This document shows, piece after piece, positions 1 through 9,600 of a DNA stretch of 64,000 nt. The stretch comes from Marchantia polymorpha subsp. ruderalis (lineage: Eukaryota > Streptophyta > Marchantiopsida > Marchantiales > Marchantiaceae), in contig AP031353.1 of NCBI GenBank assembly GCA_037833965.1, forward strand, positions 2,668,501-2,732,500, written 5' to 3'. How positions within the stretch are numbered: position 1 is the stretch's first letter; the number at the start of each line of letters is the position of its first letter. A model generated the notes under the pieces. The model made no database searches and was not told the DNA's origin. It was given only the letters and a program-made list of their open reading frames with translations. The translations under genes and the position numbers were made by a program.

Positions 1-1256
1 AACGTGACTGGACGGTTCCCATTATTTAAATATGCAGCCAAGATCCATGAGAGCAGAGCAGGCGACCTGGCTTCCTTCTGCCATCGGACAATTTTGAACA
101 AATGACTGACGGGTTGTCTCTGTCTTCTAAACTCTATAATGCATGGTTGCAGACGAATGTCATTAACACTAACTAAGACTTTGTGACCGAGTTTGTGGTC
201 CTCTGCCAGGCAACAAGGTGCAGTACGCCCTTTGCGTACTGCATCTTCTGTTCCCAGAACGGAAGACAAAACGAAAGATTTCGTAACTGCTGATAATTGT
301 AGCCATAGTCTGTGGCAAATCAGCACACAGTCACGAAGAATACTTTTTATTTGTCGTCTAAATCCTGATTCCTGTCCGTTCGTTCTTGGCCTGGGTTTCA
401 TACGAGAGTAGTTCACAGGTCGATTACCCTTGAGAGAAACTTTGAGGTAGTGTCTAGCAGACGCCATTGCTGCAGTGCTAAGATCCAGTTCCTACATGGC
501 AATGAACCAGAATATTTCGACGAAAATTGTAAGTCCTTGACAGTTTTCTGCAGCAAATGTGGAGGTAGTGTCTAAAGCTTGGGAAGCAGAACTCGTGGTC
601 TTACGGAAAAACATTCATTCAAATCACTCGCTTGCCCAGGAATCATTGCTCAAACAGTCTGCTTGAGATACAGTGATAAAGAGTAAAATCCATCTTGAAT
701 CCTGGGATGACTGAGTGACCAGGATGCGCGTGCTCTCTCGATTAATATATAATATTAATCGAGAGTGGCGGCAGCAAGCAGCAGAAGACGTGATTTACTT
801 TGCAAGCACTTCTGCTCTACTTTGCGGCTCTGATTCGTCAACGTTTTAAATCTTGGAACAGGACTTGATTTTCTCCAAGCCATCTCTCGGAGGTCATCCA
901 TCCCATTCCTTAGTGAGTATCTTGTTACGTAGGAGTCTGTCAGTCTGATCAGACAGAAGGCGATCGACTTGGTCATTCAAGCAAACATGATTCCTCAATC
1001 AATCAATGCTGCATGCACCTCCCGATCTTTTACTAATAAACTTGTGTTCCTCAACAAAAGTGCACCATCCTTTAAGAATTGGAATTCTCCTCCAGCCACC
1101 CTTCCATTTCCGTTCCCTTCCCTTCCCTTTCATCCAATTCAGAATATTTAGTCTCGTCTTTCGTTCAGCAGCGTATTGTTATAACTCCTTTATCCGACCG
1201 CAGACTGAGGCTCGCGAAGCTCACAGAGTGGTGGTGGTTTATGACGACATTGACAG
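1..1256. other. No gene recognised upstream of the P450 exons
   Basis: I looked here for the N-terminal half of the P450 (membrane anchor, proline-rich hinge, helix C WxxxR) and found none on either strand. The open frames are short and have no recognisable content. The one clear structure is a perfect inverted repeat at 735-765, listed separately. The sequence may be intron plus intergenic DNA. The missing P450 exons could lie before the window or be lost. Confidence 0.5.
735..765. repeat. Perfect inverted repeat, 14-nt arms, 3-nt loop
   Basis: The arm CTCTCGATTAATAT is followed by a 3-nt spacer and its exact reverse complement. The core is AT-rich, so it could extrude or fold as a hairpin in RNA. 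No T-run follows and no gene is attached, so it is not called a terminator. Confidence 0.8.
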
Positions 1257-2739
1257 GACTGCCTGCAGACGATCGTGGAGATCAGCAGAACTCTGATCCG
1301 GAACTGGGACATGCAACTGACGGAGGCTTCCACGAGCAGAGTGACCGTCGAGGCCAGACGCGAAATCAAAAAGATCAGCATGGAAATGCTTCTGACCAAC
1401 TTGATAGGCTCCACCATGACCGCTGATCAGCTGGAAGAACTGCACTCCAACTTCGGCGAAGACGAAGAAGATCCCGTGACCACCACCGACCTTCTCAAAG
1501 CCCACTTCTCGCGAATCAGGTAACCTTCAGAACAAGAATAGATGAATTCTCTCTCCCTTTTTTTTTCTTCAATTCATCTCAACCTCCACAAAATTCGGCC
1601 ACTGCCGAGTTACAGTCCGCGAGAATTCATGAGCTGACGGCCGACGAGGGTGGAGTGCAGATCGAGCAGGGAGAGCTGGCTCATCGGGCTGCTGACACAA
1701 ACGTGCAAGGCGAGGCTGCAGAAGCGCGGCGACGAGGGCGACGAGCGGGAGCGGCAGGCAGGGGCAAGGGCTGGGGCTGCGGGAGGGGCAGGGGCAGGAG
1801 GGGGTTGGGGCTGGGGAGGGGCAGAGGACGAGCAGGACGAGAAGAACCGGGACCTGCTGGACCTGATGATCTCGGCGTCCGGCAGGCGGTCGTCGACGCT
1901 GGACGTGCAGAAGCTGGTGGCCGACTGCCAGATGATGGTCGCGGCGCAGAAGGCCACGACGCAGCTCATCTCGCAGACGCTGCAGCTGCTGGCGCGCCAC
2001 CCCGACTGGCAGACGCAGGCGCGCGCCGAAGTGCTCGAAGTCCGTCCGCTCGACTCGCCGACGGACGACGACGGCGACAGCATCCCCAACTCCACGTACC
2101 CCAAGCTCGCCAAACTGAAAGTTGTAAGTATAGACGGACCTTTTTCTCCATCCATTATAAAGTTCAAGTTTCCGAGAGAATGTGTCGCCGGAGAGAGAGG
2201 GAGGGATGGACGGAGTACTGACGGAGTACTGACGGAGTGGTGGATTGGATGGATGGATGCAGATGAACATGATTCTGAACGAGTCGCTAAGGCTGTTCCC
2301 GCCGATTCTGTCGACGGAGAAGCTGTGCGAGAAGAGGCACCGGCTGGGCAAGTACACGGTGCTGCCGGGGACGTTCGTGCAGGTGCCCATAGTACTGCTC
2401 CACCACAGCCCCGAGCTCTGGGGCGACGACGCGCTCTCGTTCCGGCCCGACCGGTTCGAGCACGGCGCCGGCGCGCGCCGGCCCTTCGCGCTGCTGCCCT
2501 TCTCGGCCGGCCCGTCCGTCTGCCTGGGCTACAACTTCGCGCTGCTCGAGGCCAAAATCGTCCTGGCCTCCGTCCTCCGTAGCTTCCACTTTAGCCCCGC
2601 GCCCTCCACCGACCCCAGCCCCAGCCCCAGCCCGTCCGCCGCCGCCTCCAGCTGCCTCCTCATCCGCAAGCTCGCCAGCGACGACGTTGCCACCGCTGCC
2701 CGCCAACGTCTAACCCGAAGGCACACCAGCTTCCTCTAG
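1257..2739 (+). pseudogene. Cytochrome P450, CYP72 clan, 3' half only; probable pseudogene or 5'-truncated gene
   Basis: Three exons encode the C-terminal half of a P450. Exon A is about 1257/1269-1519 (IVEISRTLIRNWD, donor GTAACC). Exon B ends at 2123 (donor GTAAGT) and carries HPDWQTQARAEVLEV. Exon C is 2263-2739 and carries the K-helix ESLR (2281-2292), FRPDRF, and the heme loop FSAGPSVCLG (2500-2529). HPDWQxxARAEVLEV and NFALLEAK place it in the CYP72 clan. Several key residues are off consensus. The I-helix reads AAQKAT (1941-1958) where the family has AGQETT, so the acid-alcohol pair is lost. The heme-loop Arg before Cys is Ser. The end of exon A and the start of exon B do not join in a clean frame, and the stretch expected around RFLPT is absent. 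The C-terminus is a low-complexity Pro/Ser run. No N-terminal exons were found. A family-level name is not possible. Confidence 0.65.
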
Positions 2740-3679
2740 CCCCACCCCCCGATCCGGGCAGGGCCGCAAACGGTAGCATTGTTCCCCCTCGTTACCCCCT
2801 GCCCCTGCCCCGTCGTCGTCGTCCTTCTTCATCTCCCTCCTGCTGCTCCTGCTCCAGCCGCCAACAAAGCCTCCGACTACTAGCGCCGCATAGAACGAAT
2901 GATTCATCGATTGGCCGGGCGAGTTCATCGATTCCTCACTCCCTCACTGACTCAATTCACTGACTTTTTCACTCATCCACTAACGCATTCGGTTGCACGA
3001 TCGTCGCTCGCTCGTGGAGCGAATTGGCCCGTGCACGCTGTCGATCAGGCAACGGGCAAATTTCACGTCCGAAGACAAGGAACAGGCTCTCGCCGCGCAG
3101 TTCAAGTGCAAGTCAAGCTTCACATTTCGAAGCGAGAGTCGTCACTTTTCTCAAGCATCAGGAAGATATGAAACGATCGAGAAATCTTCGGGCCCTCGAC
3201 AGCTGACCGCAAGTCCTGAACAGCAGGGACTCCGATGGACATCAGAACTAGAGAGTAGAGTTTCCAGATTAGAGCAGCTGACAGACGACCTTGTAAATGT
3301 ATCAGTAGCAGTGGCGCTAGTACCAACAGGAGCGGCTGATTGTAAATGTAGATCCAGTTCCCTCAGGACCCCGACTCAAATGCAATGTAATGCGACAGTA
3401 GACTCCGCCAGGCCGTCCACACTTGTGTATATCTTAAACTCAGATACAGTCGAGTTGTGACACTACGAGTGAAAACGCAACCAAAATTTTTTTGCAACCT
3501 CGGTGTACTCCTTTCCCTCCTCCACACTCTCTTTATCTCAGTCTACTTTCTCGGCCAATGAATTATGGAAACACTCGTTCCACACAATGTTACCTTCACT
3601 GAAACTAACCCGAATACAGACACTGCCTGCACCCTGGAGCAGACAGAAAAGCTTGCTAGATTTTACTGTGGAGTGGGAG
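2740..3679. other. Intergenic, nothing recognised
   Basis: C/T-rich sequence follows the P450 stop, then mixed sequence with only short, overlapping open frames on both strands. No splice-consistent gene, tRNA or repeat was recognised. Confidence 0.5.
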
Positions 3680-4792
3680 CTCACGACCCCTCTCCTCCTC
3701 GTCTTCCAGGATCACTATTTAGTCGACATTTGTTTAGAGGAGCGAGGAAAGTCGCAATTCGCAAGGCTGTCCTCTTTGTGACGCAACACACAATCCCTGC
3801 AGCTGTCGAGCACAACCCCCGGTCTGTACGTCCTAAGAAAGAAAGCAAGAGAAGGACAGCAAGCTTTATCGGTCGATGGTCAAAGCGGTCATGTCTTGAG
3901 CATTGCGGCATCCTGGTCTCACCTCGTTGGCACACACAGCCCGGAGACTCAACACGAAGTTGGATCGACGAAGTTGGACCGACTTAGTCTGTCGTTCTCT
4001 ACTCCTCGCCATCACTGAAATGTAGTGATCACGAATGAACGTACAAATTGGAATGAACGTACGCAGCAAAGTTGTGGGCTTCAAGCTCGGTATTATTTGC
4101 AAGAATGGTGGGCAAGACGACGTTTGCACCCCGTCACGATCAGTACGAAGCACCGCCACGAGTTGCTTTACAGCCTCACCCACCCACGGCTCGAAAAGCG
4201 CATTGCACTTCGAGCAAAACGAGTCGTGGCTAGCGAGTATTTGCTACTTTCTTGTCGCAGCTCACGACCCCTCACCTCCTCATCTTCCATGCTCATTAAT
4301 TAGCCGACATTTGCTTAGAGGAGGGGGGAGAAACGCAAATCGCAATGCTGCCCTTTGTGACGACACTCACAATCCCTGCAGCTGTCGAGCACAATCCCCG
4401 GTCTGTAACTCCTCTTTCTTGTAAGAGAGAAAGCAGGAAAAGGACAACAAGCTTTATCGGTCCAGGGTCCGGTCATGTCTTGAGCATTGTGGCATCCTGG
4501 ACTTACCTCGTTGGCACACACAGCCCGGAGACTCGACACGAAGTTGGACCGACTAAGTCTGTCGTTCTCTACTCCTCGCCCACACTAAATGTAGTGCGCA
4601 GAATTTGGAATGAACGTACACAGCAAAGTTGTGTGCTTGAGGCTCGGTTTGCGCCTCGTCACGATCAGTGCTGGACAACGCCACGAGTTAGTTCCAGTTT
4701 GCATCCTCATCCGCCCACGGCTCGAAAAGCGCATTGCACTTCGAGCAAAACAAGTCGTGGCTAGCGAGTATTTGCTACTTTCTTGTCGCAGC
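3680..4792. repeat. Direct tandem duplication (units about 581 and 532 bp)
   Basis: Unit A is about 3680-4260 and unit B about 4261-4792. Both start with CTCACGACCCCTC and end with TATTTGCTACTTTCTTGTCGCAG. They share long blocks in the same order: CTTTATCGGTC, TCATGTCTTGAGCATTG, GTTGGCACACACAGCCCGGA, and CGGCTCGAAAAGCGCATTG. Differences are substitutions and small deletions; unit B lacks part of the middle of A. Open frames are not conserved between the units, so the repeat looks non-coding. Its origin (segmental duplication or two copies of an unknown repeat) is open. Confidence 0.85.
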
Positions 4793-4818
4793 TGCAGCGG
4801 CAGCTGCTTGGATCCGAC

Positions 4819-5040
4819 ATGAGTGCCCCTTTGAAGAAGCAGTCAGTGACTCGGAGTGCTTCACAGCACAGGGACCTCTCCTCCGATAGGATTGCCATGG
4901 AGCTGCAAGGCCACAAGAAGATGTATGCATACGATGAAGATTCTGAAATCCGAGTGTATAATCTCGTGTCCGCCATGCTGAACCTTGAAGACGATGACAC
5001 CATCATGGGCTCAAAGAGAGAGATGAATGCCCAGACTTGA
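4819..5040 (+). CDS. Possible short ORF, 73 aa, unknown
   Basis: An ATG at 4819 opens a 73-residue hydrophilic frame ending at 5040, starting just after the tandem duplication. It is Ser/Lys-rich at the N-terminus (MSAPLKKQSV) and acidic near the end (LEDDDTIM). No signal peptide, membrane segment or known motif is visible. The AG at 4791-4792 could also act as a splice acceptor, so this may be an exon of a larger transcript rather than a complete gene. It is not recognised and may be a chance ORF. Confidence 0.18.
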   Translation: MSAPLKKQSVTRSASQHRDLSSDRIAMELQGHKKMYAYDEDSEIRVYNLVSAMLNLEDDDTIMGSKREMNAQT

Positions 5041-8000
5041 CAAAGCGCGGAAATAGGGCTAACTCTCCACAAGACAATATTATCCAGCACATTTTGAATC
5101 TCAATGATGGTTACCTCTCACCATGACAGAAGATAAGATGAACCAAAACAACGAAAAACAGTAAAGTAAACTGCATCGAGCCTGAACGCGCCGCAATCAA
5201 ATGACACCGGAGCAACAGACTTATGCAATAGTGCACCCATATAGGATGGAGCGTAACACCACTCGGTTTCGAGAAGAAAACTGCACGCTTTCTGCTGATT
5301 GGACTGAGCTCCCAGAGTGCATGTATTCCACTCGGAGCATATATTTATCTCCAAAGATGCGAGTAGAAACTGATTGATGTGGCGAGTTAGGCCCACATAT
5401 GGGCAGACTGTAGCTTATTTCAATCCCCGACCTCTGGGCAGAATGATGGAGTGTACGCAATGACAGGCTCGTCATTCACATGTTTCTCGATATTGTAAGA
5501 TAAAGTCGATTGCTTAGCGAATTCCGCATCTATCCTACGAAGGGCCCAGCCATTTGCTGTCATCAGCTCTATAATGCGTTAGTTTGGAATCTCGTGTGAC
5601 AGGCAGTTGAACATGATGTGCGGAGTGTTTTCTGCAGAATATGATGCATGTCTGGTTTCAGGGCCAATTTTAAGGCTTTTAAGCGTCAACTGCTTTCGAA
5701 CTCGAGGCTCGGTTCCACTCTCCCACCGCCAGTGAACCATCGTGGGGATCAGGTCGAGTTTGTTTCAATTCTTTCTGTGCTGCCACCTCGCTTTCATTAT
5801 CCAAGTGCAAAGTGTTTTGCTGATCTTCTCTCATGTGGAAGGGAAGGGTGGTCTGAATACCGGTGCAACAGAATGCCTTGAAGAACTAGTGACCATCCAC
5901 ACCGACCACGAGGTGCTTGTGATCACGGACCGTGAAGACAGTAGCTGCCTTCTCGATGCGGACAAATGGAGAATCAATCTCCACAAGTGCAGCAGTTCTA
6001 CATTGCAGTGGAATTCTTCGTAGTCCACATTTCCCGATCATCCATCTCAGTTTTCTATTGACAAACTCCACCGCAAGTGGGCTTTTCTACTGACTGTGTA
6101 TCCCATCCAAGACATAAGATGTAAGAGGGCGACTCGTAGAATGATGAACCATCCAGTCGATCTCGTCTCCCGGAACGCCTGCCTGCGGTTGACTTGAGGA
6201 TTGATGCCAGAAACTGGAGGAAACAGCAGTTGCAGAAGGAAAGAAGGAATGCCACAATGGCCTCCGAGCCGACTCACCTCTTGCAGGTTGCTCGAGTGCA
6301 TGGCCGGCATATATATTATTCAGTTAAAAACAGCACGAGCCCATGATAGACAGACAGACAGACCGACCGACATGTGACTGATGGGAGACCGCAAATGAGA
6401 ACCATGCCCATCGTACATGGCTTGTACCGAAACGTCAGCACTCGGTAGCACTCAGTAAGGCCAACAGTGTGATTGATAGCCAAAAGTCTCTCTCGCGGGG
6501 TTGTAGAAGCGACTCGGAAGATAATAAACTCATCACTCTGTACGTTCGGACGAAGTGGACACGGACGAGCTCGGACGCCACTGTGCGGACAGCAAACTGC
6601 TGCAGAGGACATCAGCGGCAGATCAAAAGCCTTGCACAGTGAATCAGAGGTGCGTCTGGACCAGATCACGAATTGGTGCTCGAGCGAGGCATTCTGATTC
6701 GAACCGAGTGTGCATGGCTCGGGCTCGGGCAGACGGGGTCCAGGCTTCCAGTTCAACGCTCGCTGTAGTCTGGCCGCTGGTCGACATGCCCAACTTGTGT
6801 CGAAGGCAATGGGAAGCTCATAGATTTGGCGAATCGAGCAGAAAAGCAATAGTAGATATGTGGCGCGTGCAAAATCTCACTGTACACGACTGTCGAATGG
6901 ATTTGAGAGATATGAACATTGAATGCAAGCGAGGAATGCTCGCATTGTTCTCGGAACTCGCGCAGTCTCGTTACTTTCTCTCCATTTTACAACAACAGTG
7001 CTCTACTTCCTATTCTTATATATTTCCACGCGTGTTCTCGGTGTGACATTCTATCCGAGTCCGAGAGCAGTCGACATGTGAGTGAGTGAGTGAGAAAGCT
7101 GGCACGCAGCCAAGACATATGATGCTGGCAGCCCCGCAAGGCCTATATATTATACACCTGAGGCGGACCCAGCAAAGATGCTCCAGCAACTGCGAGGTAT
7201 GGGAAAGTGAGTACATAGGAGAGAGCTCGGGAGCTCGAGAACGGAGACCAAAAGTAATCAGAGCACGGGCCCGAGACAAGAGGCCTGTGATGGCGAGAGA
7301 GTGATCGTGATGCACTGAATTCTGCAGGCATCGTCGAAGGCACAAGAGCTGAGCAGGGATGATGCTCGAAGGGCACAAGATTTTCTGCTATATGGATGGT
7401 TCAGGAAAAACAAAACTGTCAGAGCGTGTCATATGTTTCAGTAACCGTCCCTCGCTCAGCTAACTGTCTGGTACAGCGGCAAAAGCTGAGGATGGATGAT
7501 GGGTGAGACCTTTTCTGGTCCCGTGAGGTCATTGGTGGGGAGATAAATTGAACTTTACCCCATGTACAACTCTAGCATCGCGCAGGTAGGGGATTGTCTG
7601 TTTGGATGTTTCGCTCGATCGTCGAACGATATCATTTGAACAACTGTCAGGATGACGATCAAAATATCTCGCTATCACCGCTAATCATGACTTCGATATC
7701 CCCGATCCATTCAATACTATAATATTGTTATTTATAGTGTATCCCAACCCACCGGTGCAGCCGATGCTCGAAGATCTTTCAACTACCTACTCGACGGTGT
7801 TGCGATTTTCGTGAGAGAGAGAGAGAGAGGCTATTTGACCTACCCAATGAGAAGATCCAAACCAGTGTCCGATTGTGGATTCCATGATGAACTTGTCGAG
7901 CTTCAAAGGCGAGACAAAAGCTTCGTCGACAATACTACTCGTTGAGGTCAGTTGCAAAAGCCTAGTGCGCGTGATCTCGACGGCCGATGCAGACAAGCTC

Positions 8001-9600
8001 TCAAGTAGCTTGCAGGTCCGATATTATCGGCTACGAAGGGCACTGCCATGGAAACTCGCTGTTAAACACGACATCCATCATCGAGGATAAACTCATCAGA
8101 AACCAACTGCTCCCTTCCCTGCCCCTCCCTTCCCCTTCCCAACCCCTCCAACGCCTCATTCACAGTCGCCAAACAGACAGACTCATGGCCAACGATTATT
8201 CAAAGGAGGCAGGTAACTGTGACTTGGGCAGAATCTGATGAGATGTTCGCATAAACAAATCGTGTTCATTTGGAGAATTGCACAGGAGCCCTACCTCCTC
8301 ACCAGATCTCACTAGAACTGCACACCACCACCTTCAGAGTCCTCTCTACGATCTCCCATGCTAGTAAAACAAATACTTGTCTTCGCTGTTGGAGACGACT
8401 CTCCGAATGGCGTGCTCAACCCCCCGTATCCAGTTCATGTCGAAGTCCAACCCCTTCAGATCATGAATGGGGTAACATGAATGGGGCCATGTTACCCCAT
8501 TCCTTCACGACAACCAAATGACGCTCGATCTGTGAACCAGGTGAAAGCAACAGCACCAGCAGCAGGTGAAACTCTCGGGTTCAGTCGTGAGCACTTCAGG
8601 CAATTAGCAGTCGGGTTAAGCGGCCCCGCAGGCTACATGGGCACAAGGGCACATGGGCACGAAAGGGCGTGATGCGAAGTTTGTGCAACCCGTTCCCGAT
8701 TCGATACCATGGCCGGAGGTCGATATTATTATTGTGCACGGCTGGTCCCATTGCTGCTGGGCTCGTATACGAAGGATCGGAATCCGGTGCGAATACATAG
8801 TCTATGTGCAAGGGACGGAGCCCGGTCAACTGGAAGCTTGATTCGGATGGCATCGTTCGTGGCATGGCAGAGGGATTTGATGTATGGAACTTTCGGAGCT
8901 CGTAACAGTAAAGATTGTGGTGCCCAGAGGTAGACCAGTGACGTTCGAGATTCGATGGAAGCTTGAGTCAAACGGTTGCTGTCATACATACATCCATACC
9001 TTGTACCATTCGAGACCCACTGACTGGCCCTGTGACCACAAGGCCGATTCTCAGATAAAATTAGCTCAAAGCTGTGATTGAAAAAGCTGGATTGCATGTA
9101 GTTTCAAGAAGGTCATGAATGCCGCAACCGTCGGGTGAACATATCTATCCAGCTGTACTATCTTATACGTGTGGACCCTTTAACTCGAGTTCATCATGTC
9201 GCGGTCCATGATCTGAGCCGAGCTCAAAAAAGTCGCATCTTGGGATGCACACAGTCGACGAAACCACGGTGGGCTGCTGCTGCTGCTGCTGATTGCCCGG
9301 GCTGTAAAGTTGATGATTAACGTTCCAAGGTTGCAGTTTATCTAGATTGACAGGCATGTAGGCAGCGATAAATGTTTGCTGGAAGGGCAAAGCTGAAAAG
9401 TCGGTCAAAATACACTCAACAACCGGAGCCCTCGATTTTACTGCCGGGTATATTGGACGAAGTACCGAGAGTACTTTGTGGCAGCCCGGCAGCCCCTCGC
9501 AGACTTTTGAGTTCCAGACCGAACGATGGTGTGGGTGCAACTGAACCGCACCGCACTTGAGATTCATTTCTCTGCAGCCGCTGCAGGCATGGCTGCTGCA
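5041..9600. other. Intergenic stretch, no supportable gene
   Basis: Open frames are short, overlap on both strands and show no family motif. Visible structures are a GTGA microsatellite near 7079-7093, a GA run near 7818-7830, a hairpin at 8465-8502 and a GCT-triplet run at 9273-9291. No tRNA-like B box with matching acceptor stem was found. Confidence 0.5.
8465..8502. repeat. Inverted repeat, 15-nt perfect arms, 8-nt loop
   Basis: The arm GAATGGGGTAACATG (8465-8479) is followed by an 8-nt spacer and its exact reverse complement (8488-8502). The spacer itself repeats AATGGGG from the left arm. It is GC-richer than the other palindromes in the window and would form a stable RNA hairpin. The arms are too short for a typical plant microRNA precursor. 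Confidence 0.8.

Noticed and set aside
1569..2706. Long overlapping frames on both strands around the P450 exons
   Set aside because: They are shadows of GC-rich coding sequence; only the frame carrying HPDW, ESLR and the heme loop has family motifs.
6316..6849. 177-codon minus-strand ORF
   Set aside because: No recognisable domain, and its opposite strand is also partly open; not supportable as a gene.
8653..8841. Frame with VDIIIVHGW, faintly like the start of a SERAC1-type hydrolase
   Set aside because: Only a few residues match, no downstream Ser-His motifs follow, and stops close the frame.
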